NCBI RefSeq assembly: GCF_021287135.1
Contig: NZ_JAJTBB010000031.1
Span: 62,001-126,000, forward strand
Direction of reading: 5' to 3'
From: Acidovorax sp.
Lineage (GTDB): Bacteria; Pseudomonadota; Gammaproteobacteria; Burkholderiales; Burkholderiaceae_C
Length of the DNA stretch: 64,000 nucleotides
A model generated the notes under the pieces. It had not been told where the DNA came from, made no database searches, and saw only the letters and a list, made by a program, of their open reading frames with translations. Of the stretch, positions 56,613 through 64,000 are shown one piece after another. Position 1 is the stretch's first letter. Every line of letters begins with the position of its first letter. Both the position numbers and the translations under genes were made by a program.

Positions 56613-57635
56613 CTACTGCTGCCCGCGCTGATACCGGTTCACGGCACGGTTGTGCTCTTCCAGCGAAGCGCTGAAATGGCTGGTGCCGTCGCCCTTGGCG
56701 ACAAAGTACAGGGCCCGGGTGGGCTCAGGCTGCACAGCGGCCAGCAGGGCGGCTTTGCCCGGCATGGCGATGGGGGTGGGCGGCAGCCCCACGCGGGTGT
56801 AGGTGTTCCAGGGCGTGTCGGTTTGCAGATCGCGCTTGCGCAGGTTGCCGTCAAACTTCTCGCCCAGGCCGTAGATGACGGACGGGTCGGTCTGCAGCAG
56901 CATGCCGGCGCGCAGGCGGTTGGCAAACACGCCCGCGATCTGCGCCCTGTCGCTGGCGCGGCCGGTTTCCTTCTCGACAATGCTGGCCAGGATCAGCGCC
57001 TCGTCGGCCGACTTCAGCGGCGTGTCCGGCGCGCGCGCGGACCACGCAGCCTCCAGCCGGCGGTCCATGGCATGCAGGGCGCGGCGCAGCAGGGCCACGT
57101 CGCTGGACCCCTTGGCATAGGCATAGGTGTCCGGGAAGAAGCGGCCTTCGGGCGCCACGCCCGCACGGCCCAGCTGGGCCATCACCGCCTCATCGCTCAA
57201 CTGCGCCGTGTCGTGCCGCAACTGCTCTTCCTTGGCCAGGGCCTGGCGCACCTGGCGCCAGTTCCAGCCCTCCACCAGGGTCACGGCGCGCAACGTTTCC
57301 TCCCCGCGCACCAGCTTTTGCAGCAGGCTGCGGGGCGTGGTCCCGGCGGGGATTTCATAGTTGCCCGCCTTCATCGCCCGGTCCTGCCCCGACAGGCGGA
57401 ACCACGCGTAGAGCAGCCGCGCATCGGTCTTCGCGCCAGCGGCCACCACGTCCCGTGCGATGCCGCGCGGCGTGGTGCCCGGCTCGATGGCCAGCTCCAG
57501 GGGCTCGCCTGCGGCCACCAGCGGCTGGTGCAGCCACCAGAAGGCGGCGCTCCCCAGGGCGATCAGCACCACCGCAACCAAAGCCAAGAGACGTCGCACA
57601 ACCCTGATGAATGTGTGTATGAAACCGGGCATCAT
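56613..57635 (-). CDS. mltG: Endolytic murein transglycosylase MltG
   Basis: 340 residues. Single N-terminal membrane helix (LLALVAVVLIALGSAAFWW) and a YceG domain with LysM-like start. The active-site stretch ASIVEKETGRASDRAQIAGV carries the catalytic Glu; DPSVIYGLG and NTYTRVGLPPTPIAMPG follow. It releases nascent glycan strands. The start ATG is 9 bases from the divergent ygfZ ATG. Leads the mltG-tmk-holB-pilZ series. Confidence 0.95.
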   Translation of the reverse strand: MMPGFIHTFIRVVRRLLALVAVVLIALGSAAFWWLHQPLVAAGEPLELAIEPGTTPRGIARDVVAAGAKTDARLLYAWFRLSGQDRAMKAGNYEIPAGTTPRSLLQKLVRGEETLRAVTLVEGWNWRQVRQALAKEEQLRHDTAQLSDEAVMAQLGRAGVAPEGRFFPDTYAYAKGSSDVALLRRALHAMDRRLEAAWSARAPDTPLKSADEALILASIVEKETGRASDRAQIAGVFANRLRAGMLLQTDPSVIYGLGEKFDGNLRKRDLQTDTPWNTYTRVGLPPTPIAMPGKAALLAAVQPEPTRALYFVAKGDGTSHFSASLEEHNRAVNRYQRGQQ

Positions 57636-57644
57636 AATTCAGCA

Positions 57645-58580
57645 ATGAACACCTTACTGAACGGTATTGCTCCCCTGCACCACCTCGGTGCGATCCGCGT
57701 GGAAGGCGAAGACGCCGCCAAGTTCCTGCACGGCCAGCTCACCCAGGATTTCGCCCTGCTGGGCATGGACCAGGCCCGCCTGGCAGGGTTCTTGACGGCC
57801 AAGGGCCGCATGCTGGCCAGCTTTGTCGGGTTCAAGCGCAGCGACAGCGAGATCCTGCTGCTGTGCAGCCGCGACCTGCTGCCCGCCACGCTCAAGCGCC
57901 TGTCGATGTTCGTGCTGCGGGCCAAGGCGCGGCTCAGCGATGCGACGGCGGATTTCGCGCTGTACGGATTGGCCGGGGACGCGGTGGGCCAGCTCGCGGG
58001 CGGCCCGCGCCCGGCCTGGACCCGCGACCAGGTGGGGGCCGCGACCGTGGTCCACCTGCACCCTGCAGAGGGCCAGCCGCGGGCGCTCTGGATCGCACCG
58101 GCCTCCAGCCCCGCGCCCGAAGGCGTGGCACTGAGCCCGGCGCTGTGGCTGTGGGGCGATGTGCGCAGCGGCGTCGCCACCCTCAGCACCCCGGTGGTGG
58201 AAGCCTTCGTGCCCCAGATGCTCAACTACGAATCGGTGGGCGGGGTGAATTTCAAGAAGGGCTGCTACCCCGGCCAGGAGGTGGTGGCACGCAGCCAGTT
58301 CCGCGGCACGCTCAAGCGCCGCGCCTTCATCGCGCACGCGCCTGCGGAAGTGGCTGCGGGGGCGGAAGTGGCTGCGGGGGCGGAAGTGTTTGCCGCGTCC
58401 GATCTGGAGCAACCCTGCGGCACGGTAGTGCAAGCCGCGCCAGCGCCGGGCGGAGGCACAGATGCCATTGTCTCGCTGCAGCTGTCTGCCGCGCAGGAGG
58501 CGCTGCAGGTGGGCGCCACGGGCGGCGGCGTTCCCTTGGCGCTGGAGCCGCTACCCTACGCCCTGCTCGAAGACATTTGA
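57645..58580 (+). CDS. ygfZ: YgfZ/GcvT-fold protein, folate-dependent Fe-S repair
   Basis: 311 residues. Tetrahydrofolate-binding fold; supports maturation or repair of Fe-S enzymes. The signature KGCYPGQEVVARSQFRG (K-G-C-Y-x-G-Q-E) is intact near residues 205-221. An in-frame 18-base repeat adds AEVAAGAEVAAGAEV after AHAP, a length-variable loop. ATG 57645; the gene is divergent from mltG. Confidence 0.93.
   Translation: MNTLLNGIAPLHHLGAIRVEGEDAAKFLHGQLTQDFALLGMDQARLAGFLTAKGRMLASFVGFKRSDSEILLLCSRDLLPATLKRLSMFVLRAKARLSDATADFALYGLAGDAVGQLAGGPRPAWTRDQVGAATVVHLHPAEGQPRALWIAPASSPAPEGVALSPALWLWGDVRSGVATLSTPVVEAFVPQMLNYESVGGVNFKKGCYPGQEVVARSQFRGTLKRRAFIAHAPAEVAAGAEVAAGAEVFAASDLEQPCGTVVQAAPAPGGGTDAIVSLQLSAAQEALQVGATGGGVPLALEPLPYALLEDI
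58344..58388 (+). repeat. 18-base tandem repeat (2.5 copies) in ygfZ
   Basis: GCGGAAGTGGCTGCGGGG is present twice and a half, encoding AEVAAG units. A slippage-prone, in-frame site; changes would alter loop length only. Confidence 0.85.
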
Positions 58581-58647
58581 GCGGAGCGGCGGGCAGCGGA
58601 GCCAGGCCGGCAATCCGGCGAGTCGGCCACCGCGCTCCGCGCCAGGC

Positions 58648-59568
58648 CTACAGGTTCCGCGCCATCGCGATGTGGGAGATCCCCGCCTCTTCCCAGGGCT
58701 CGCCCGCCACGGCAAACCCCGCCCGGCGGTAGAACCCCTCGGCACTGCGCTGGGCGTGCAACTGCACTTCCTGGTCGCCACGGGCTTGCGCCGCCGCCAC
58801 CAGCGCATCCAGTAGCTGGCGCCCCCATTGCGACCCGCGCACCGAACGGTCCACGGCCATGCGGCCGATGCGGCCCACGCCCGGCGCCTGCTGCAGCAGC
58901 CGGCCCGTGGCGACGGGCATGCCCAACCGGTTGTAGGCCACCGCATGGCGGGCGGTCGCGTCCAGCGCGTCGGCCTCCACGTCGGCCGGGATGCCTTGCT
59001 CGCGCACGAACACGGCCGTGCGCAGGCGGCCGGCATCGCGGCCCAGCGTGTTCCAGTCGCCGGTGCGCACCTCGACCATGTCCGCGCCCGCCTCAAAGCC
59101 CTCAAAAATGGCACGCAGCGCGGGGGGCACGGGGCGCGAGGTCTGCGTGGCCGGGTCGGCAAACACATAGACCAGCTCGCCCGACACCAGCAGCTGGTCA
59201 CCGCTGAAGACGCCGGCTTCAAACACGCACGACGACCGGCCCACGCGCACACAGCGCAAGCCCACATCCAGCGCATCGTCCAGCCGCGCCGAGGCGTGGT
59301 ACTCCACCGTGGCCTTCTTCACATACATCTCGCCGCCCAGCGCCAGCATGCTGGCCTCGTACGGCAGCGCGAGGGCGCGCCAGTACTCGCTCATGGCCGT
59401 GTCGATGTACATGAGGTAGTGCGCGTTGAAGACGATCTTCTGCATGTCCACCTCGGCCCAGCGCACGCGCAGGCGGTGGAAGCAGCGGAAGTGGCTGCGC
59501 GTGGGCGGGCGGGGCGTGGGGGCCGCGGCCAGCGGGAGGTCGGGGTGCGGGGTCTGCATGCTGTTCAT
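58648..59568 (-). CDS. Acyl-CoA thioesterase (hot-dog, YbgC/FadM-type) fused to GNAT acetyltransferase
   Basis: 306 residues, two domains. Residues 28-150: 4HBT hot-dog fold, VRWAEVDMQKIVFNAHYLMY with the Asp of the active site, then KKATVEYHASARLDDALDVG. Residues 165-306: GNAT fold (ElaA-like) with RTAVFVREQGIPADVEADAL, GRIGRMAVDRSVRGSQWGRQ (acetyl-CoA pyrophosphate loop R-G-x-x-x-G) and AEGFYRRAGFAV. The fusion suggests removal of an acyl group from CoA and transfer of acetyl to a related amine, but no substrate is visible. The stop of the esterase gene (TGA) abuts this ATG directly. Confidence 0.9.
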   Translation of the reverse strand: MNSMQTPHPDLPLAAAPTPRPPTRSHFRCFHRLRVRWAEVDMQKIVFNAHYLMYIDTAMSEYWRALALPYEASMLALGGEMYVKKATVEYHASARLDDALDVGLRCVRVGRSSCVFEAGVFSGDQLLVSGELVYVFADPATQTSRPVPPALRAIFEGFEAGADMVEVRTGDWNTLGRDAGRLRTAVFVREQGIPADVEADALDATARHAVAYNRLGMPVATGRLLQQAPGVGRIGRMAVDRSVRGSQWGRQLLDALVAAAQARGDQEVQLHAQRSAEGFYRRAGFAVAGEPWEEAGISHIAMARNL

Positions 59569-60531
59569 TCACTCCATTCCAAAAGCCTGGCGCAGGGCCT
59601 GGGCCGCATCGGCATGGGCCTGGCGCGCCTCCGGGAGGGCGCGGCCCATCTTGATGAATTCGTGCGTCACGCCGCGGTAGATCTCCAGGTCCACCGGAAC
59701 ACCGGCCATGCGCAGCTTGTCGGCGTAGTCCACGCCCTCGTCCACCAGCGGATCGCATTCGGCCAGGCCGATCCACGCCGGCGCCACGCCGTCCACGTCG
59801 GGCGCGAGCAGCGGGGCGAACCGCCAGTCTTCGCGCTCCTCGCGGCTGCGCACGTAGTTGCCGAAGAACCAGCTGATGGCCGGCTCCTCCAGCACCAGCC
59901 CGCGGGAAAACGTGGCGTGCGACGGTGTGTCCTGGTGGGCCGCGCAGCCCGGGTAGATGAGCAGCTGCAGCGCCAGCGGCAGGCCGGCGTCCCGCGCCAG
60001 GATGGCGTTGACCGCCGCCAGCGTGCCGCCCGCGCTATCGCCCCCCACCGCCAGGCGCGCCGGGTCGGCGCCCAGGGTGGTGGCATTCCGGGCCATCCAT
60101 TGCAGCGCGTCCCAGGCGTCATTGCTGGCGGTGGGAAAACGGTGCTCCGGCGCAAGGCGGTAGTCCAGCGACAGCACGGCGCAGCCCGACAGGCGCGCCA
60201 GTTCGCGGCACAGGATGTCGTGCGTTGCAATGCTGCCAATGGTGAAGCCGCCGCCGTGCAGGTACAGCAGCAGCGGCAACGCCGCATCGCGGGACGCGGC
60301 GTACAGCCTGGCCGGCAGGGCGTGGCCGTCACGCGCGGGGAGGTGCAGGTCCTCCACCCGCGCCAGGGCGGCCTTGGGCACCTCCAGCACGTCGGCACCG
60401 GCCTGGTAGGCGGCGCGCGCGTCCTGGGGCGAGCGGGTGTGCAACGGTGGATGCCCGGCGCGCGCCATGCGTTGGAGCACGCTGCGCATCTGGGGGGTGA
60501 GGCGGGTGTGGTGGAGATGCAGGTCGGTCAA
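59569..60531 (-). CDS. Alpha/beta hydrolase, HSL family (esterase/lipase-type)
   Basis: About 320 residues. HSL motifs: HGGGFTIGS (oxyanion hole), GDSAGGTLAAV (nucleophile Ser), ECDPLVDEG (catalytic Asp) and GVTHEF (catalytic His). All triad residues are present. The start is uncertain: TTG at 60531 gives the family-typical lead LTPQMRSVLQRM, while ATG at 60489 would start at the M of QMRSVL. It begins 26 bases after the hydratase stop and its stop adjoins the next gene, so the three genes form one operon. Confidence 0.85.
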   Translation of the reverse strand: MTDLHLHHTRLTPQMRSVLQRMARAGHPPLHTRSPQDARAAYQAGADVLEVPKAALARVEDLHLPARDGHALPARLYAASRDAALPLLLYLHGGGFTIGSIATHDILCRELARLSGCAVLSLDYRLAPEHRFPTASNDAWDALQWMARNATTLGADPARLAVGGDSAGGTLAAVNAILARDAGLPLALQLLIYPGCAAHQDTPSHATFSRGLVLEEPAISWFFGNYVRSREEREDWRFAPLLAPDVDGVAPAWIGLAECDPLVDEGVDYADKLRMAGVPVDLEIYRGVTHEFIKMGRALPEARQAHADAAQALRQAFGME

Positions 60532-60557
60532 CGGTGCAGGTTCCGGGAGCTGATGGG

Positions 60558-61427
60558 TTACTTGAAGGTCACGCGCACGGGCGCGGCGCCGGGCAGCCCA
60601 TCGTAGGTGGCGGTCACCGACAGGCCGGGCTTGGGCGGCAGCAGGGGCGAGAAGGAGCCCAGGCTGATCAGGTCGCCCGGCTGCATGGCCAGGCCTTCCT
60701 GCGCCAAGGCCTGCGCCAGCCACACCACCGCATTGAGCGGGTGGTCCAGGATATCGCTGCCCTTGCCGCCGCCCAGGCGTGCGCCGGAGGCATCCGTCAG
60801 CACCACTTGCATGTCTGCCAGCGACTGGAGCAAGGCAAAGCGCTCGGCGCGGTAGGCGGGCACCGCCATGGGCGCCCCGGCCACGCCCAGCCGCGCGCCC
60901 ACATTGATGGCCGTGACACCCGCGCCGTTGAGCTTGGGCGGCGCCTGCACCAGCAGGTCCGGCAGTTCGATGAAGGGGATGATCTGGTCGATGGCGTCCA
61001 GCACGTCCTGCGGCGTCCTGGCCTGGTTGATCGCAGGGCTCTTGACCCGCACCAGCATGTCGGCCTCGTACAGCGGACGAGCGCCAAAGGCCGCGTCCAC
61101 GGTGGCGCCGCTGGCCAGCACCATGCCTTCGTAGAGCTTGCCCCACACGGGCTTGTCGGTGCTGAAGCGCTTTTGCACGGCGGGGTTCGTGAGCCCCGCC
61201 TTGTAGCCCACCACCTTGCCCATGCGCTGGGCCAGCAGCTGGTTCACCTTGGCGCGGGTGCAGGCGCCGTCGGCGTCCGAGAGGTTCTCGGGATTGGCGG
61301 CGGGGGTCTTGGCGGTGTAGTGGGCCACCAGGTCGGCCACTTGCGCATCGCTCAGGCACTCGGCCTGCACGCTTGTCGCACAGGCGACGGCAGCCAGCGC
61401 CGCCATCAGGGTTTGCTTCGTGTTCAT
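60558..61427 (-). CDS. 2-keto-4-pentenoate hydratase-family protein with signal peptide
   Basis: 289 residues of the MhpD/HpaH fold (FAH superfamily): GYKAGLTNPAVQKRF, GARPLYEADMLVRV (acidic metal-ligand strand), FIELPDLLV and the closing GDLISLGSFSPLLPP. Unusually, it starts with a clear Sec signal peptide, LMAALAAVACATSVQA, before Glu23. Two Cys follow (Cys24, Cys56) that could form a disulfide. Normal family members are cytosolic. Strong GGAGGAG before ATG 61427. First gene of the operon with the esterase and thioesterase-GNAT genes. Activity on keto-dienoates in the periplasm is unproven. Confidence 0.85.
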   Translation of the reverse strand: MNTKQTLMAALAAVACATSVQAECLSDAQVADLVAHYTAKTPAANPENLSDADGACTRAKVNQLLAQRMGKVVGYKAGLTNPAVQKRFSTDKPVWGKLYEGMVLASGATVDAAFGARPLYEADMLVRVKSPAINQARTPQDVLDAIDQIIPFIELPDLLVQAPPKLNGAGVTAINVGARLGVAGAPMAVPAYRAERFALLQSLADMQVVLTDASGARLGGGKGSDILDHPLNAVVWLAQALAQEGLAMQPGDLISLGSFSPLLPPKPGLSVTATYDGLPGAAPVRVTFK

Positions 61428-61470
61428 CCAGGTCTCCTCCTTATAAAGTGGGCTGTCGACACCGGTTCGC

Positions 61471-61483
61471 AGTCCGGAGGACT
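61471..61483. promoter_or_regulatory. Small palindrome in the divergent hydratase/Fe-ADH gap
   Basis: AGTCC-GGA-GGACT in the 102 bases between the divergent hydratase and iron-ADH genes. It also lies near TATAAAG (61442-61448). Position suits an operator for a local regulator, but none is encoded in view. Confidence 0.25.
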
Positions 61484-61529
61484 ATCGTAATCGCTGGCGC
61501 TTTGCCCGTCCTACCACTTCCGCTTCACC

Positions 61530-62666
61530 ATGGCCTTCATCTACTACGTCACCCAGATCCAGTTTGAATTCGGCGCCGTCCAGTTGCTCCGGCAGGAGTG
61601 CGAGCGCGTCGGCATCACCCGCCCGCTGATCGTCACGGACCCTGGCGTGAAGGCCGCGGGTGTGCTGCAGAAGGCGCTGGACGCCCTGGCGGGCCTGCCC
61701 GTGGCCGTGTTCGACCAGACGCCCTCCAACCCCACCGAAGCCGCCGTGCGCGCCGCCGTGCAGGTGTACCAGGCGCAGGGCTGCGACGGGCTGATCGCCG
61801 TGGGCGGCGGCTCGGCCATCGACTGCGCCAAGGGCATCGCCATCGCCGCCACGCACGAGGGCCCCCTCACGCGCTACGCCACCATCGAAGGCGGCTCCCC
61901 GCGCATCACCGAACGCGCGGCGCCGCTGATCGCCGTGCCCACCACCAGCGGCACCGGCAGCGAAGTGGCGCGCGGCGCCATCATCATCGTGGACGACCAC
62001 CGCAAGCTCGGGTTCCATTCATGGAACCTCGTGCCCAAGACGGCCATCTGCGACCCCGAGCTGACGCTGGGCCTGCCGCCGCTGCTCACGGCGGCCACCG
62101 GCATGGACGCCATTGCGCACTGCATGGAAACCTTCATGTCGGCCGCCTTCAACCCGCCGGCCGACGGCATTGCGCTGGACGGCCTGACCCGCGGCTGGGC
62201 CCATATCGAGCAGGCCACCCGGGACGGCAGCCACCGCGACGCGCGCCTGCACATGATGAGCGCCAGCATGCAGGGCGCCATGGCCTTCCAGAAGGGCCTG
62301 GGGGCCGTCCACTCGCTCAGCCACAGCCTGGGCGGCCTCAACCCCCGCCTGCACCACGGCACGCTCAACGCCATGTTCCTGCCGGCAGTGGTCCGCTTCA
62401 ATGCGTCTGCAGAATCGGTCCAGAAGGAGAAGCGCCTGGAGCGCATGGCGCACGTCATGGGGCTGGGCTCCGCCGGCGACATCCCGGATGCGATCCGCGA
62501 CATGAGCGCCCGCCTGGGCCTGCCCGCGGGCCTGGCCGCCATGGGCGTTACCCCGGACATGTTCGGCGACATCATCCAGGGAGCCATGGCCGACCATTGC
62601 CACAAGACCAATCCCCGCGTGGCCACGGCCGAGGAGTACGGCGAGATCCTGCGGCAGTCGCTGTGA
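61530..62666 (+). CDS. Iron-containing alcohol dehydrogenase
   Basis: 378 residues, group III ADH. NAD region GLIAVGGGSAIDCAKGIAIA and AVPTTSGTGSEVA. Metal ligands: Asp in AICDPELTLG, then the His residues in DAIAHCMETF, GAVHSLSHSLGGL and LHHGTLNAMF. Typical of 1,2-diol or aldehyde/alcohol oxidoreductases. Divergent from the hydratase operon with a shared 102-base regulatory gap, so probably co-regulated; substrate unknown. Confidence 0.94.
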   Translation: MAFIYYVTQIQFEFGAVQLLRQECERVGITRPLIVTDPGVKAAGVLQKALDALAGLPVAVFDQTPSNPTEAAVRAAVQVYQAQGCDGLIAVGGGSAIDCAKGIAIAATHEGPLTRYATIEGGSPRITERAAPLIAVPTTSGTGSEVARGAIIIVDDHRKLGFHSWNLVPKTAICDPELTLGLPPLLTAATGMDAIAHCMETFMSAAFNPPADGIALDGLTRGWAHIEQATRDGSHRDARLHMMSASMQGAMAFQKGLGAVHSLSHSLGGLNPRLHHGTLNAMFLPAVVRFNASAESVQKEKRLERMAHVMGLGSAGDIPDAIRDMSARLGLPAGLAAMGVTPDMFGDIIQGAMADHCHKTNPRVATAEEYGEILRQSL

Positions 62667-62926
62667 CCCCGGACGGGGCGGTGCCGCACCGGCCCTGCGC
62701 GGGCGGCGTGCGGCCGCGGGGCCAGGATTGCGCTGTCCCACGCCGCGGCGGTGCGCGCTAGACTCGGGGGCGTCGGCATTTAATTAACAATTCATTATCC
62801 CGGGGAGCGCATGCGCGAACCGGCGCCGCGTGCCTGAGCGGAGCACCGCCCCAGCGGGTCCGAGAGCGCACGCGAGCGCCGCATCTGCGCGCGGCGCCCG
62901 CCCGGTCTTCCCGGAGGGCCCCATCC

Positions 62927-64000
62927 ATGCGCAGTGGAAATCTCAGTACCTGGCTGCTGCGGGGCACCTACCCACGCCTGTATGTTCCGATCATTCTGAT
63001 CATCTTGCTGGTCAGCGGGGTGCGCTACCACTTCCTGCTGTCCACGGAAACCGAGGAGGTCCGGCGCCACGCCGCGGCGGAACTGCGCCGGGCGGCCGAC
63101 CTGCTGCTGCCCACGCTGGCACCCGTGGCCGCCGAGGACCATGCTGCCCAGGTGGCGCGGCTGAACGATGGGCTGGCGCGCCTGGGCCCTGGCGTGCAAT
63201 CGCTGGCGTGGCAGGTGGCCAACCGGCCTCCCGTCCATGCCGCAGCCCCCACCGTGCCGGCGGCGGTGCCGCCGTGGTTCGAGCGCTGGGTGGAGATCGC
63301 GCCACCGACCCAGCATTTCGCGCAGGCAGCGCCGGACGGCACCACCGCGCGCCTGACGGTCACGCTGCAGCGCGGCCCCCTGGTGGCCCAGATCTGGAAC
63401 ACGGTGGTGGTGCAGTTGCGCATCTCCGCGCTCAACATCGTCACCATCCTGCTCCTGCTGACACTGCTGCTGCGTGCCAACGCCCGCATGCTGCGGCGCC
63501 TGGCCGACGCCACGGATGCGTTCCGCCACGGTCGGCTGGACACGCGCATGCAGGTGACCGGCACGCTCGAGTCCCGCGCCATGGCCAGCACCTTCAATGA
63601 CATGGCGGGCAAGATCCAGTCGCTGGTCCTGTCGCTGCGCGAAACCCAGCAGCTGCAAAGCGAACAACTGCATTTCACGCGCCAGCTCATCGACGCCCTG
63701 CCCCTGCCCGTCGCGGTGCGCGACACGCAGGGCGTGTACCTGCAGGTCAACCGCGCCTGGCAGCGCCTTTTCCACGCGCCGGCCAGCCCCGGCACGGCGC
63801 CCGCATCGCCGCCTGCCTATCCGCTGGAACTGGCGCCCGAGCGCTCCACCCAGCTCGCGCAGGCGCAGGACAACGAGATCCGCATCCACCCCGCCAACCA
63901 CCAGCCGCCCCGCGACATGGCGTACTACGAGGCGCCGTTCACCACCACGCGCGGCACCGTGGCGGGCAGCATCGGCGCGCTGGTGGACGTGACCGAGCGC
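62927..64000 (+). CDS. Membrane sensor with HAMP and PAS domains (3' partial)
   Basis: 358 residues before the window edge. TM1 near residues 18-35 (LYVPIILIILLVSGVRYHF), a periplasmic domain of about 120 residues (WFERWVEIAPP in it), TM2 (LNIVTILLLLTLLLRA) then a HAMP linker (RMLRRLADATDAFRHGRLDT, STFNDMAGKI). A PAS domain starts QLIDALPLPVAVRDTQGVYL. The output domain is missing from the window; histidine kinase or GGDEF/EAL are both possible. The 260-base upstream gap has an AT-rich patch (62779-62798) likely to be the promoter. Confidence 0.85.
   Translation, partial: MRSGNLSTWLLRGTYPRLYVPIILIILLVSGVRYHFLLSTETEEVRRHAAAELRRAADLLLPTLAPVAAEDHAAQVARLNDGLARLGPGVQSLAWQVANRPPVHAAAPTVPAAVPPWFERWVEIAPPTQHFAQAAPDGTTARLTVTLQRGPLVAQIWNTVVVQLRISALNIVTILLLLTLLLRANARMLRRLADATDAFRHGRLDTRMQVTGTLESRAMASTFNDMAGKIQSLVLSLRETQQLQSEQLHFTRQLIDALPLPVAVRDTQGVYLQVNRAWQRLFHAPASPGTAPASPPAYPLELAPERSTQLAQAQDNEIRIHPANHQPPRDMAYYEAPFTTTRGTVAGSIGALVDVTER

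Noticed and set aside
59569-61359. 596-residue frame spanning esterase and hydratase
   Set aside because: Its first half is the hydratase gene in the wrong frame. The real esterase starts near 60531.

Overview
The window is GC-rich, densely packed bacterial chromosome. Gene content (DnaE, ClpA/ClpS, the 2-oxoglutarate dehydrogenase operon, Tol-Pal, BamD, MsbA) and protein style point to a betaproteobacterium of the order Burkholderiales, most likely family Comamonadaceae (Acidovorax-like). That placement is inferred from family knowledge; no rRNA is present to confirm it. I find 51 protein genes (two cut by the window edges), one tRNA-Lys, several intrinsic terminators, a tandem REP/BIME array and a dispersed family of stem-loop repeats. 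Layout: 1-3.3 kb carries two permeases of a BMP-type nucleoside/nucleobase ABC importer, a VOC protein and a CodA-like deaminase. 3.3-3.7 kb is a six-unit REP array. 3.7-8.7 kb is a yhiI-rbbA-yhhJ type membrane-fusion/ABC export operon, with a perfect FNR-type palindrome upstream. 9-10.2 kb encodes a membrane diguanylate cyclase. 10.4-13.6 kb holds a J-domain protein translationally coupled to two uncharacterised proteins, with a third unknown gene downstream. 13.8-17.4 kb has a YebC/YeeN-like protein and two exported DUF1566-type proteins, one ending in a VPTLSEW sorting tail. 17.9-25.4 kb has a fused SpmA/SpmB protein, a Ser/Thr kinase with a cyclic-nucleotide-binding-like domain, a PLP sulfur enzyme, exonuclease I, an MltB lipoprotein and a DUF2789 protein. 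25.7-38.2 kb is housekeeping (clpA, clpS, dnaE, bamD, dinG-like helicase, PP2C phosphatase, zapE). 38.3-44 kb is the odhA-odhB-lpdA operon. 44.3-51 kb has an AI-2E-type transporter, an HD-GYP phosphodiesterase, tRNA-Lys and tolB-pal-cpoB-tcdA. 51-58.6 kb has msbA, the mltG-tmk-holB-pilZ-tatD-ankyrin series and divergent ygfZ. 58.6-62.7 kb is an accessory catabolic-looking cluster: thioesterase-GNAT fusion, HSL-family esterase, a hydratase-family protein with a signal peptide, and an iron alcohol dehydrogenase. The window ends inside a HAMP/PAS sensor. Working together: clpA and clpS supply the ClpAP unfoldase and its N-end-rule adaptor. odhA, odhB and lpdA build one complex. tolB, pal and cpoB serve outer-membrane constriction. 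mltG, tmk and holB form a conserved series. The diguanylate cyclase, the HD-GYP protein and the PilZ protein make a c-di-GMP make/break/read set, though they are not adjacent. Most promising leads: the J-domain operon of unknown proteins, the exported hydratase cluster, the CodA variant with Cys in place of an active-site Asp, the kinase-cNMP fusion, and the non-coding elements (REP array, dispersed stem-loops, hairpins placed at ribosome-binding sites or leaders).
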